Assembly: GCA_016715985.1 (NCBI GenBank)
Contig: JADJXD010000001.1
Coordinates: 4,650,001 to 4,714,000 of the forward strand
Length of the DNA: 64,000 bases
Origin: Saprospiraceae bacterium
GTDB taxonomy: Bacteria > Bacteroidota > Bacteroidia > Chitinophagales > Saprospiraceae
Direction: 5' to 3'
Position 1 is the first letter of the stretch. Each line of letters starts with the position of its first letter. Shown piece by piece: positions 47,501 to 56,534 of this stretch. Below the pieces are notes generated by a model that saw nothing but the letters and a program-made list of their open reading frames with translations, searched no databases and was not told the DNA's origin. A program made the position numbers and the translations under genes.

Positions 47501-48823
47501 ATGTATGTATGGGATGTTGCAGGTAACTTCGACTTCTGCACCGTAACTGTAAACATACAGGATAACGGCGGATGTGCAGGTTCAAGAATAGCAGGTAGCA
47601 TAGGCAACGAAGAGCTGGAAATGGTAGAAGATGTACAGGTGACTTTACAAAACATGGTTAGTAATGAAACTATGTCCATGATGACAACGTCCACCGGGCA
47701 CTTTGAATTCGCAGGAATGCCTGAAAACAGTCCGTATTCTGTTACACCGGTTAAAAATACAGATCACCTGAACGGTGTTTCTACAATGGACCTTGTATTG
47801 ATGCAAAGACATATTCTGGGAGTTCAGAAACTGAATACTCCTTACAAAGTGATTGCAGCGGATGTTAACAAGGATTCTAAAGTTACAGCTAATGACCTTG
47901 TAGAACTAAGAAAATTGATTTTGGGAATCTACAATGAATTACCGAATAACCAATCATGGAGATTCATAGACAAAGCCATCAATTTTCCTGATATTCAGGC
48001 ACCATGGACATTCAGTGAGTACGTTTCAGTTAATAATCTGACCAGCTCCTTGATGCACAATGACTTCGTAGCAGTTAAAGTAGGTGATTTGAATTTATCT
48101 GCCAAGACATCTAATGTAAACGGAAATCTTGAAAACAGATCTAAAAATTCATTGAAATTAGTAGTACAGGATGAAGCATTCAAAACAGGTGAAACCGTAA
48201 AAGTGAATGTGAAAGCAGATAACTTTAAAGATATCGTCGGAACACAGTTTACACTGAACTTTGATGCAACTTCTATGGAGTTTGTGAATATCACAGGGGG
48301 AGCTTTAGCAATCAAGTCTGATAATGTAAACGTAAATCAGGCACAAAACGGACGTTTGGCAATAAGCTGGAATCAAAATGCCGGCCTTACCCTGAATGCT
48401 GATCAAAATCTGTTTACCATTGAATTCAGAGCAACAACGAATAATACAATTTCCAGAATATTATCCATTTCATCAGACATAACCAAATCCGAAGCTTACA
48501 CAAATCTTTTGGAAGAGATGAATCTTGAGATGGAATTCAGAACTCAGAACAGCAACCTTACTTTTGAATTGTTACAAAACAATCCAAACCCTTTCACTGA
48601 CCAGACAATAATCGGATTTGTTCTTCCTGAACAGGCAATTGCAAAACTGACTATCTATGATGTAACTGGAAAAGTTGTAAGTTCACTTAGCAGTACATAT
48701 CCTAAAGGCAATAATGAAGTTATTATCAATGCAGACGAATTGAATGCCAGCGGTGTTCTATTCTATGAATTGGAAAGTAATGGATCTAAAGCCATCAGAA
48801 AAATGATCAATATTAAAAAGTAA
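44588..48823 (+). CDS. Giant T9SS surface protein: HYR-like, dockerin-like and cohesin-like domains
   Basis: About 1411 residues. A TTG at 44546 is in frame, but ATG 44588 gives the better signal peptide (ISLLPALMALWVTSLNAQ). The bulk consists of repeated beta modules of HYR/Ig type, for example DNCGSPVTIEL, VEDQCGNLSSC and CPANITINCGQDTSVTVTG. Near residue 1060-1125 are two dockerin-like calcium loops (STMDLVLMQRHILG and DVNKDSKVTANDLVELRKLI). A cohesin-like domain follows (about 1189-1310, with KTGETVKVNVKADNF and GTQFTLNFDATSMEF). The type A sorting domain at the C-terminus has NNPNPFTDQTIIGF and KLTIYDVTGKVV. It is probably an adhesin or matrix scaffold. Confidence 0.85.
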   Translation: MKLEKFTSELKADFSRILKISLLPALMALWVTSLNAQCPLACNNLVQVSLDEDCDVEITPDMMLEGQGLPANCTYLVQVIGANGQPIGTSPRVTSLNIGQTLQVKVWLTINGVSFNHCWGSIKVEDKLVPTIDCPAPITISCYSNMTFTNPPASDNCGSPVTIELLSDITTELPCTDQFRAVRNIRYQAKDGSGNLSAICTRVVYYSAISLTDVKFPKNYDSSPGHRPHLECDGTWPWGPFVLNASGVPAPINNWDTNGNGYPDPAETGGPYIIDPSNITGFVTGYQVGTPNNPGVPVGCTAGNLVGSDVAILTWRNTCDNNSGIFPFRIDTFYRHFTGNNALCKINTTFSDTKIDICPKSFKVLRHWTVLDWCTGTIAQRYQIIKVVDSKGPVATIPSDITEPVEPCANDFFVSSIINADPYACTGEWLALEPINVFDCNEVTYTVSFLLADGFGNPPQNGLYVFSKGGTTSTEITIGGKKRWILRGLPLGCTWIKYTLTDACGNSTEAFTEIRVVDRTPPVAVCDQFTVVTLNANGWAHVFAESFDDGSHDNCTPVTFGVRRRTSGCQSNGAASLISNPFGPFVQVCCDDIGREVMVELEVTDDFGNKNTCMVIANAQDKVRPVILCPANITINCGQDTSVTVTGLAEFSDNCPPATLTRRTTGSVNSCGVGSFSRTFTVTDRGGLNSSCTQTITVRNPNPYNGPSWVTVGHRDLEGCLAVDTDPSKTGVPTLNSAACSLVAYTYEDQVFPFVEGVCYKILRKWTVIDWCKFRDDNDPSTFQWPSVPTLNINMWQYTQIIKINDNVKPVLQVCTKAPTDAFGENCTGFVELVNSATDCTPSNLLKWTYQIDPNNDGLPPFINGTTNNASGTYPVGTHRITWTVEDQCGNLSSCNYTFVVRDRKKPTPYCISEVTTVIMPSSGNVAIWAIDFDLGSFDNCPGDLRFSFSTNVNDTGKTFTCSNLGINTVNMYVWDVAGNFDFCTVTVNIQDNGGCAGSRIAGSIGNEELEMVEDVQVTLQNMVSNETMSMMTTSTGHFEFAGMPENSPYSVTPVKNTDHLNGVSTMDLVLMQRHILGVQKLNTPYKVIAADVNKDSKVTANDLVELRKLILGIYNELPNNQSWRFIDKAINFPDIQAPWTFSEYVSVNNLTSSLMHNDFVAVKVGDLNLSAKTSNVNGNLENRSKNSLKLVVQDEAFKTGETVKVNVKADNFKDIVGTQFTLNFDATSMEFVNITGGALAIKSDNVNVNQAQNGRLAISWNQNAGLTLNADQNLFTIEFRATTNNTISRILSISSDITKSEAYTNLLEEMNLEMEFRTQNSNLTFELLQNNPNPFTDQTIIGFVLPEQAIAKLTIYDVTGKVVSSLSSTYPKGNNEVIINADELNASGVLFYELESNGSKAIRKMINIKK

Positions 48824-48857
48824 TGGTCATAAGATATAGACATTAAAATGTTCAGAA

Positions 48858-48886
48858 AGCTCCGGTTTCATTACCGGGGCTTTTTT
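48858..48886 (+). terminator. Terminator after the giant surface protein gene
   Basis: AGCTCCGG (48858-48865) pairs with CCGGGGCT (48874-48881, one G-T mismatch), followed by six T. Confidence 0.88.
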
Positions 48887-49188
48887 GCATTTATGTCCGC
48901 AAATATTTTCGCAGCAATTTGAAATTTTATTTACTTATCTGAATTATTTGACCATAGATTTGTGTGTTTGATTATAATTTAATTAGATTTGTGCAAAAAT
49001 TCCACAGCAATTACTCTCCCACTAAGTATTTTTCATATTTTGGCTCACTATTTGTAATGTTTCTATTGAATTGTATCGTTATCAGGTATTGTCTTTTGAC
49101 ATTTGATTGACATAATTAACATTTTGATAGTTCATTACAATAAAAAGCAATACTTTTGTAGTTCTTTTAAACAAAAAAAATTCTCATT
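48887..49188. other. Upstream region of the second surface protein gene
   Basis: About 300 non-coding bases. TACTTTTG at 49151-49158 is a perfect TAnnTTTG box 30 bases before the ATG. A TTTG at 49123-49126 is too distant for a consensus -33 element but may contribute. Confidence 0.45.
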
Positions 49189-52100
49189 ATGAGGAAGATT
49201 CTTATATCTTTTGTCGCAGCCTTCCTGTTTTTAATTCAATCAAATCAGGCGCAGGTTACTGTATTATTTTCTAATGTTGAAGTAGATCCGGGACAAACTG
49301 CATCCGTGGATGTCACTGTCAATGGTTTTACAAATGTATTGGGAGCTCAGTTCTCTATAAACTTTGACTCTTTGATATTAGGATATACATCCGTTTCCAA
49401 TTTTACAACGGCATTGCCCGGACTCAATTCAAGTGCGGTCTCAGGACCGAATGGAGTAGGGGTTTTAAACGGACAGATTACTTTTTCATGGTTTGATACC
49501 CAAGGTACAGGAAAATCATTGCCAAATGGGACACGTCTTTTTACCATAAATTTCAGTACGCCCGGTCCGGTATGTTCCTTTTCTGATATAGTCTTGTCTG
49601 ATGAACCGAGAGATATTGAGTTTATAAATTCCAATACTTTGTCTGAATATACTGTATCAGGTGTGACTGGACGGGTACAATTAAGATGTGATGGTCCTGT
49701 TGATCCATGTCCGGATCCTTCATGTAGCAACCCATCTAATCTAACTTTCACCGGTGCAAAATTAAATGTTTTGCCGGGTAGTCAGGTATGTGTGCCGATC
49801 ACTGTCCGCAACTTTAATGATATGCAATCAGGACAGGGAAGTTTAACCTGGAATCCTTCATTATTATCATTCATAGAAGTCAGAAATTTTGGAATACCCG
49901 GTTTGGATGGAGGTCTTAATTTGACAAATACCGCATCAGGGCAACTAGGGTTTATCTGGTCCAATTCTACGCCGGATACCCCTTTAGATCTTCCGGATAA
50001 TACTGTAATGTTTGAATTGTGTTTTACTGCATTGGGTTCTGTCGGTCAAGTAGCATGTGTCCTGATTGGAAGTACAGGTACAATTCCGACTGAATGGACT
50101 ACAGACGATGGTGAATTACCGCTATGTTTTTCACATGGTAAAGTAACAATATCAGCCACTCCTCCACAATCTCCTGTCATAATTAAAGCATCTCAGGTAG
50201 AAGGTAATAAAGGCAGCACTGTATGTGTGGATATCAGAGTAGATAGTTTTACGAATATTCAAGGGATGAATTTCACCCTGACATGGGATGCAAATGTTGT
50301 CGATTATGTTAATACGGGTATGTACGATCTGGAGGGTCTTACATCTGGTGGTATAACAAATAACGGAAATACATTAAGGTTTTTATGGCTATCTCCTAAC
50401 GGTGAACCAATAACAAAACCCAATAATCACAAAATCTTTCAGGCTTGTTTTCTTTTAAAAGGTGATTGTGACGCAACAACATCGGTTAATTTTATAAATC
50501 CAATAGATGCAATTCGAATGACGATAGAAATTCCGGTTCAAACAGTTCCCGGTTCTATTACGATAAAATGTGTCGTTCCACCTGATACAGCAAGTTGTGA
50601 TATTGTGACACAAGTGAACCCTTCCTGTAATGGCGGGACAAACGGAAGCATCACTTTAAATATTGTTGATGCACCGAATACTAATTGCGACTGCATCTGG
50701 AAAAAGGACGGCGTCATCATCAAAAATAATAAAGTAACAGCAGACTGCAATCTAAGTAATGTAGGTGCGGGTACCTATGTTTATGAACTCACTTGCAACG
50801 GTGTAGTAGAATGTACTCAAACAGTGACATTGACACAACCTGCTGCTATATCAGTTACCGGAGTTGTATCAAATGCAGCATGCGGACTCAGAGGTTCAAT
50901 AACAGTAAATGCCGCAGGTGGAACACCACCATATTCTTATAACTGGAATCCAAATCTCGGTAACACTTCAAATCCTATTGATCTCGATGCAGGTGTTTAT
51001 CTTGTGACTGTAACAGACTCAAGACAATGTACAGGTACCCAAAGTTTTACTATAGGAAGTACGGTTCAGGATTTGGTTGTAAGTGCGACTTCAACAAATG
51101 TAAAATGCAAAGATGGAACGGATGGAACAATTACTCTATCGGTAACCGGAGGTTGTCCCCAATATACTTTTAATTGGTCTGGCCCTGGTGCTCCAACCGG
51201 GCAGAATCCCCAAAATTTACGTGCAGGAACTTACACAGTGACAGTCAGTGATGCTGGAGGTGATTCAGCCACAGCATCTGTCACCATTACAGAACCCGCA
51301 ACTTCAGTCAGTGTAGCATTAAATGGTACCACGAAGGATACACCACCGGGTAGCAATACAGGTAGTATAAGCATTACAGTAAGTGGCGGTACACCAGGAT
51401 ATACCGTAAGATGGTCCGGAAGTCCGACCACTATTCCGGATGGAAACACGACTGGTCCATTGACAGCAGGTAGTCTTGGAGCCGGAACTTATTCCGTCAC
51501 AGCTACTGATGCAAATGGTTGCACAGCAGTTAGGAATGCTATTGTAGTAGAAGAAGGTACAGTTGATCCTACACCATTGGCACCTAAAATTGGCAGCGTG
51601 TCGGTAGCAACCAATTTTAATGGGTTTTCAGTGCCATGTAACGGTAACTGTAACGCAGTTATTTCTGCCACCCTTACAGAGGGAGATACACCTATAACTG
51701 CTGTCCTGAGAAGAGGCAATGAAAATACACAAACTTTGACACTTAATTCATTAGCTGAAGTCAGGTTTACAGGTATATGTGCAGGTACTTATGTGGTTGT
51801 TTTCACTAATGCGGTTGGATCAGTTACTTCCATGCCGGTTTCAGTGACTCAACCTTCGAGATTGGCTGCTACTACAAAAGTGGACTGTACAGAAGGCGAT
51901 AATGATAATGGCAGAATTGAGATAAATCTGAATAATTCAGGTGTGTCACCTTATAATTTTAATTGGATAGGACTTCCGGACACTGGATCTGTTTTAGATG
52001 ACTTAGGTTTAGGCACATATTCTGTGAGCATAACAGATGCAAATGATTGTGTCCTTCTGATTTCTAATCTGGATGTCAAAAATTGTGTGGATACAGAAAA

Positions 52101-52380
52101 TTGTTATAAGGCAATTCCGGTTATCACACCTGATGGTGATTTTAAAAATGACCTGTTTGTAATCAATTGTGCAGGACAATCACCTGGCGATCTGACCGTC
52201 TTTGACAGATATGGCAGGATTGTATATACGCAGGCAAATTATGACAACACGTGGGCAGGAGTCGACAGGAGTAATAATCCTTTACCTGAAGGTGCATATA
52301 TGTGGGTTTTTGATGTAAATTTTGGTCAGGGAATCAGAGAAATTTACAAAGGAACAGTTACAGTTTTAGTAAGGAAATAA
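49189..52380 (+). CDS. T9SS type B surface protein: cohesin-like and SprB-like repeats
   Basis: A 1063-residue exported protein with a signal peptide (ISFVAAFLFLIQSNQAQ). Three cohesin-like domains come first: about 24-155 (DPGQTASVDVTVNGFTNVLG), 185-325 (LPGSQVCVPITVRNFNDM) and 335-455 (NKGSTVCVDIRVDSFTNIQG). SprB-like repeats follow (about 465-960), with motifs such as GGTPPYSYNWNP, LDAGVYLVTVTDSRQC and LRAGTYTVTVSDAGG. The C-terminus (about 975-1063) is a gliding-motility/CHU_C type B sorting domain: VITPDGDFKNDLFVI, LTVFDRYGRIVY, LPEGAYMWVFDV. The downstream PorP/SprF gene is its likely export partner. Confidence 0.88.
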   Translation: MRKILISFVAAFLFLIQSNQAQVTVLFSNVEVDPGQTASVDVTVNGFTNVLGAQFSINFDSLILGYTSVSNFTTALPGLNSSAVSGPNGVGVLNGQITFSWFDTQGTGKSLPNGTRLFTINFSTPGPVCSFSDIVLSDEPRDIEFINSNTLSEYTVSGVTGRVQLRCDGPVDPCPDPSCSNPSNLTFTGAKLNVLPGSQVCVPITVRNFNDMQSGQGSLTWNPSLLSFIEVRNFGIPGLDGGLNLTNTASGQLGFIWSNSTPDTPLDLPDNTVMFELCFTALGSVGQVACVLIGSTGTIPTEWTTDDGELPLCFSHGKVTISATPPQSPVIIKASQVEGNKGSTVCVDIRVDSFTNIQGMNFTLTWDANVVDYVNTGMYDLEGLTSGGITNNGNTLRFLWLSPNGEPITKPNNHKIFQACFLLKGDCDATTSVNFINPIDAIRMTIEIPVQTVPGSITIKCVVPPDTASCDIVTQVNPSCNGGTNGSITLNIVDAPNTNCDCIWKKDGVIIKNNKVTADCNLSNVGAGTYVYELTCNGVVECTQTVTLTQPAAISVTGVVSNAACGLRGSITVNAAGGTPPYSYNWNPNLGNTSNPIDLDAGVYLVTVTDSRQCTGTQSFTIGSTVQDLVVSATSTNVKCKDGTDGTITLSVTGGCPQYTFNWSGPGAPTGQNPQNLRAGTYTVTVSDAGGDSATASVTITEPATSVSVALNGTTKDTPPGSNTGSISITVSGGTPGYTVRWSGSPTTIPDGNTTGPLTAGSLGAGTYSVTATDANGCTAVRNAIVVEEGTVDPTPLAPKIGSVSVATNFNGFSVPCNGNCNAVISATLTEGDTPITAVLRRGNENTQTLTLNSLAEVRFTGICAGTYVVVFTNAVGSVTSMPVSVTQPSRLAATTKVDCTEGDNDNGRIEINLNNSGVSPYNFNWIGLPDTGSVLDDLGLGTYSVSITDANDCVLLISNLDVKNCVDTENCYKAIPVITPDGDFKNDLFVINCAGQSPGDLTVFDRYGRIVYTQANYDNTWAGVDRSNNPLPEGAYMWVFDVNFGQGIREIYKGTVTVLVRK

Positions 52381-52418
52381 TATTTAAAATCCAATCCTTA
52401 CATTAAAAAGTTAAATCA

Positions 52419-53351
52419 ATGAAAATGAAAAATATTTTTAAATTTATAGTTCTTCCGGCGTTTTTGGTAGCTGTCAGTATTTTGACTTTATCATCTCAGT
52501 CGAGATATTTTGATGAGAGATACCTTTATACACAAGCTCACATAAATCCGCAATTAATTAATCCGGGAGCGATGGGAGCTGCAATGGAACATCAGGTATT
52601 GGTGAATTACAGGAATAAGTGGGCCAGTTTTCCGGGATCTCCCAAAACGGTGACTTTATCGTACAACGGACCTGTAGGCAACAGATTGGGCTTCGGAGCC
52701 AATTTTATCAGTGACACGTATGGAGAACTTCAGATGACCAAAGGATTGGCAGGCCTCACTTATACAATAAAGTCTGAAACCAATCAAATCGGATTCGGCC
52801 TGACTGCAGAATACATAAAACATTCTCTGAGTGGAAGTGTACTCACCAACGAACAGTTGGCAAAAGACGATCCTGTCATCAATGCTGCTGTGGTAGGCGC
52901 AGAATATTTTGATGCTTCTGTCGGGATTTATGGTATTTACATGAACAAATTGAGTTATGGTTTGGTGTTGCCTTCATTGATCAGTTCCAGAATAAGTGAT
53001 ACGGACCTTGAGTTGCCTGAAAGAGATTTAGGGGTGATTGTACACTTTGGCTACAGACTGGAAGCCAGTCAGTCAGACGTATCTATCACTCCGAGTATGT
53101 TCATCAAAAAACTTGCAAATGTTCCTACGCATGTGGATCTGAATTTGTTAATGGGATTCCTGAATGATCAGTTTACAGGCGGTGTCTCTTATACTTTAGG
53201 AGCAGACAAGAGATTGGGCTTTTTGGTTGGAACTAAAATTGATAAACTCAATTTTTACTATTCTTACAATACTTCTTCCAGTTTGATTCAGGATTATAAT
53301 AATGGATCGCATGAGATTACTTTCGGTATTAATTTTGGAGGAATTAAATAA
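52419..53351 (+). CDS. PorP/SprF family T9SS outer-membrane protein
   Basis: A 310-residue outer-membrane barrel of the PorP/SprF family, which anchors or helps export type B T9SS substrates. After the signal peptide, the family opening is visible: YLYTQAHINPQLINPGAMGA and VLVNYRNKWASFPGSPKTVT. Later, regular beta-strand pairs run to the end, FGINFGG. It begins 38 bases after the type B substrate gene, the standard cargo-partner arrangement known from SprB/SprF. Confidence 0.92.
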   Translation: MKMKNIFKFIVLPAFLVAVSILTLSSQSRYFDERYLYTQAHINPQLINPGAMGAAMEHQVLVNYRNKWASFPGSPKTVTLSYNGPVGNRLGFGANFISDTYGELQMTKGLAGLTYTIKSETNQIGFGLTAEYIKHSLSGSVLTNEQLAKDDPVINAAVVGAEYFDASVGIYGIYMNKLSYGLVLPSLISSRISDTDLELPERDLGVIVHFGYRLEASQSDVSITPSMFIKKLANVPTHVDLNLLMGFLNDQFTGGVSYTLGADKRLGFLVGTKIDKLNFYYSYNTSSSLIQDYNNGSHEITFGINFGGIK

Positions 53352-53435
53352 TTTTTTAGAATATTTGGAAATTAAGAAGATGACCAAATTGACAAAATTG
53401 CAAAGATAAAGACAATGTATTTGCGCTGACAAAAG

Positions 53436-53573
53436 ATGAGATCTTTTAACCTACAGGATCAGACAAAAGTTTATATTGATTGTCATAATTATGGTAATGA
53501 TGAATATATCATTTTAGTTAAAGACATTCAAAATAATTATTTTTCATCCAAAGTAATTATTAATAGAAACTAA
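53436..53573 (+). pseudogene. 45-codon frame resembling a T9SS sorting-domain tail
   Basis: ATG 53436 to TAA 53571-53573. The translation ends DEYIILVKDIQNNYFSSKVI then INRN, which follows the pattern of the last strands of type A sorting domains (G-Y-x-L-x-V-x-D ... K-V-I). There is no preceding cargo domain and a stop lies a few codons upstream in the same frame. It is either a remnant of a lost cargo gene or chance. The rest of 53352-53657 shows nothing. Confidence 0.3.
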
Positions 53574-53657
53574 AATATAAATTTCCAAAAGTTGCAAAAA
53601 TTATAGGTTTGCAATATTGGTGTTTTACTCTTTCTTTATTATAATAATATACATATT

Positions 53658-55022
53658 TTGGGTAATAGCATTAAATTGTTATTGATATTAGCTCTTGCAT
53701 TTGCAATCAGGATTTATGGAATTATTGTATTAAGCTTAGGTGTGTGGGACGAAAGGTTTCATGCACTTGTAGCGAAAAACATGATGTTTAATCCACTCAC
53801 TCCTGTCCTTATCAATGATGGTTTAATTTCTTTAGATAGCAATGATTGGTCCTTAAATGAAATTTGGCTATCGAAGCCTCCGCTTACATTTTGGATCATT
53901 TCTCTGAGTTTGAAAGTATTTGGAATTAATGAGTTGGGACTACGATTTCCTTCATTAATATTCTCATTAATAAGTGTATATCTCGCTTTTTTGATTGGAA
54001 AAAAACTGTACAATGAAAAGGTAGGTTTAATAGCAGCTTTTTTTTATGCCATTAATGGTATGTTATATGAGATTAATATTGGGCTTTTCTCTGGTGACCA
54101 TGTTGATACTTTATTTCATCTTTTGCTTCAATCTGCTGTGTATATTACTATAAGTTATAGTAAAAATTTTATCAGAACCGGAGTTTTAATTGGATTATTA
54201 ACCGGGTTAGCATTTCTATGTAAATGGATTATGGCTTTTTTTATTTTAATAATTTGTTTAAGTTACTTTATTTATATAAATAGAAATTTAAAAGATATAT
54301 TAAAATATATTTTAACTTCTAACATCACTATGACATTCATTATCCTTCCATGGATGATATGGATAAATTATAGTTTCCCGGAAGAAACAGCAGCTATGAT
54401 GCAAGGAATTATAAACCCAATTACAACAGTTGTACAAGAGCATTCAGGACCATGGTATTATTATCTAAATTCAATACGAATCAATATAAATGAACTCATT
54501 TATCTTCCATTAATATTTTTAATTTATAAATCCAGAATAAGAATAACTAAAGAGAAGTTTCTTTTATTGGTTTGGATCTTTATCCCTTTAATATTACTTT
54601 CTATTTCCTCTACTAAAAGGGAAGTTTATATTATTTTGTCTGCAATGCCTTTTTTTATTTTGATTTCCTTGTTTATTCAATACTTAGATAAAATATTCTA
54701 CAATCACAAGTATAGAAAGATTGCTGTTTTTATACAAGTTTTGTTTTTTATTGCGGCTGCGAGATATAGTATCGAAAGAATAAAACCTTTTAAACCCAGA
54801 CTAAAAAAGCCTGAATACCGAATTGAAATGGAAAAACTTATTGCTTCTCACAATATTTCCAGTGACTCAATAGTATTATTTAATGAACCAAATTATATAG
54901 ATGCACGGTTTTACTACAACCTGATAGGATATAGATATCTAAATGATAGTACAATAAATAGTATTAAAAGTAAAGGTTACAAAGTATTTGAAAATCAGGC
55001 AGGGATTTATACTGAAAGATAA
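53658..55022 (+). CDS. GT39-type membrane glycosyltransferase, AT-rich
   Basis: A 454-residue integral membrane protein with about 10 helices. The GT39/PMT signature residues are in VWDERFHALVAKNMM (first acidic loop) and LSKPPLTFW (the DKPP-like motif, Ser in place of Asp). The start is TTG at 53658; no ATG lies upstream in frame and the sequence from residue 5 is already hydrophobic. It is noticeably richer in A+T than its neighbours, which may reflect recent acquisition. It is not paired with other glycan genes here. The acceptor is unknown. Confidence 0.78.
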   Translation: MGNSIKLLLILALAFAIRIYGIIVLSLGVWDERFHALVAKNMMFNPLTPVLINDGLISLDSNDWSLNEIWLSKPPLTFWIISLSLKVFGINELGLRFPSLIFSLISVYLAFLIGKKLYNEKVGLIAAFFYAINGMLYEINIGLFSGDHVDTLFHLLLQSAVYITISYSKNFIRTGVLIGLLTGLAFLCKWIMAFFILIICLSYFIYINRNLKDILKYILTSNITMTFIILPWMIWINYSFPEETAAMMQGIINPITTVVQEHSGPWYYYLNSIRININELIYLPLIFLIYKSRIRITKEKFLLLVWIFIPLILLSISSTKREVYIILSAMPFFILISLFIQYLDKIFYNHKYRKIAVFIQVLFFIAAARYSIERIKPFKPRLKKPEYRIEMEKLIASHNISSDSIVLFNEPNYIDARFYYNLIGYRYLNDSTINSIKSKGYKVFENQAGIYTER

Positions 55023-55245
55023 ACCCTATTTAATCCCTATACATATTTTTGGAAAACACAGCTTGTGTGCTGTCAGTAAATTGAAACAAAGGAAAAAGTA
55101 GTTTTATTTTGCTGTTTATACGGTATTTGAAATTAATGCTATTTGTAATGGCATATTTTGGCGGGGTTTTTGCAATATACACTTTTACCCGATAGCAATT
55201 TGTGGTGTTATATATCACTTTTAAGAGGAATTTAAAAAGAGTAAA

Positions 55246-55728
55246 ATGAGAGAAATAAGGTCTGAAACCATCATTAAAATTATCTCTTCAGTAGATGAAC
55301 TGACAGAGCAGGACAAAGAGTTAATCTCAACTGCCGAGAGTATGCTGAAACGGGCTTATGCTCCTTATTCTCATTTTCATGTCGGCGCTGCAGTGAGACT
55401 GACTAACGGAGAAATATATGTCGGCTGCAATCAGGAAAATGCTTCTTATCCGCTGTGTATGTGTGGTGAAAGAGTAGCTTTATACAATGCGGGCGCCAAT
55501 AGACCTGACGTACCGGTAGAGACATTGGCTATTCTGGTTCAGAATCAGAAACAACCCGTCCCGGAGCCGGCTTCTCCATGCGGAGCTTGCAGGCAAGTCA
55601 TCTATGAATTTGAAATGCGGCACAATCATCCTATACGTATTCTGCTCAAAGCGGACGGAAAGGAAATATATGAAATTCCTTCAGGTAAACATTTGCTTCC
55701 TATGGGTTTTGATAGTTCATTTCTTTAA
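55246..55728 (+). CDS. cdd: Cytidine deaminase
   Basis: Deaminates cytidine and deoxycytidine in pyrimidine salvage. The 160-residue protein is of the short homotetrameric type. The zinc site is in CMCGERVAL (Cys ligand and catalytic Glu) and SPCGACRQVIYEF (two Cys ligands). The substrate loop YSHFHVGAAV is present with NQENASYPL. Its last 29 bases overlap the end of kdsB on the other strand. Confidence 0.94.
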   Translation: MREIRSETIIKIISSVDELTEQDKELISTAESMLKRAYAPYSHFHVGAAVRLTNGEIYVGCNQENASYPLCMCGERVALYNAGANRPDVPVETLAILVQNQKQPVPEPASPCGACRQVIYEFEMRHNHPIRILLKADGKEIYEIPSGKHLLPMGFDSSFL

Positions 55729-56458
55729 TCAGGATTTCATTGACTTTATCAACATCTTCTTCGGTATCCACACCAACAGTACTATATTTTGTCTCAAAAC
55801 AATGAATAGGGTAGCCATTTTCAAGCCATCTTAATTGTTCCAGAGACTCTGCATTTTCAAGGGGAGAAAGCGGAAGTTGTGTTATTTCCAACAAGGTTTT
55901 TCTTTTAAAAGCGTAAATTCCCACATGTTTATAATATGGGAAAGACTCAAGCCAATTTCTGTAAGGAAGGTCTCTGTGACCCGGTACAGCCTGTCGTGAA
56001 AAATACAAAACCTTATCCTGCCTGTCCGTAATTACTTTTACAATATTGTAATTGAAGAGTTCGTTTGGGTCTGTAATTCTGTATTTTTGAGTGGCTATCT
56101 GAATTTCCGGCGATTTGATCCGACGGATGAGTTCGTCTATTTGATGTGGATTGATGAGTGGCTCGTCGCCCTGAACATTAATCAGGATATCAGCATCAAT
56201 ATTGGCAGCAACTTCACTTATTCTGTCTGTTCCTGATTGGTGTTCCGGTGATGTCATGATGACTTTACCACCGAATGACTGAACATGTCTGAAAATTTTG
56301 TCATGATCGGTGGCAACGATGACGTCATCCGCTTCCTTTGAAAGAGATGCCTGTTCATAAACTCTTTGGATAAGAGATTTGCCCAGAATATCGGCCAATG
56401 CTTTTTCGGGTAATCTGGTCGAAGCCAAACGCGAAGGTATGATGATGCAGGTTTTCAA
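55700..56458 (-). CDS. kdsB: 3-deoxy-manno-octulosonate cytidylyltransferase
   Basis: Activates Kdo as CMP-Kdo for lipid A core synthesis. The 252-residue protein starts at TTG 56458 (an in-frame stop lies just upstream and no ATG fits). Motifs: IIPSRLASTRLPEKALADI, VIVATDHDKI, SPEHQSGTDRI, NVQGDEPLI, and HVGIYAFKRKTL. Convergent with cdd with a 29-base overlap of coding ends. Confirms, with the LpxL-like gene, that the organism makes Kdo-containing LPS. Confidence 0.95.
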   Translation of the reverse strand: MKTCIIIPSRLASTRLPEKALADILGKSLIQRVYEQASLSKEADDVIVATDHDKIFRHVQSFGGKVIMTSPEHQSGTDRISEVAANIDADILINVQGDEPLINPHQIDELIRRIKSPEIQIATQKYRITDPNELFNYNIVKVITDRQDKVLYFSRQAVPGHRDLPYRNWLESFPYYKHVGIYAFKRKTLLEITQLPLSPLENAESLEQLRWLENGYPIHCFETKYSTVGVDTEEDVDKVNEILIKEMNYQNP

Positions 56459-56534
56459 AATATTTCTTATTTAAATTACATATTATAATAAATTGTAATA
56501 TATTTGCAGTTCAATTAGAAAAAATTCATACTGA

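Noticed and set aside
54100..54700. O-antigen cluster around the second GT39 gene
   Set aside because: No other glycan-assembly gene is adjacent, so a cluster cannot be claimed.
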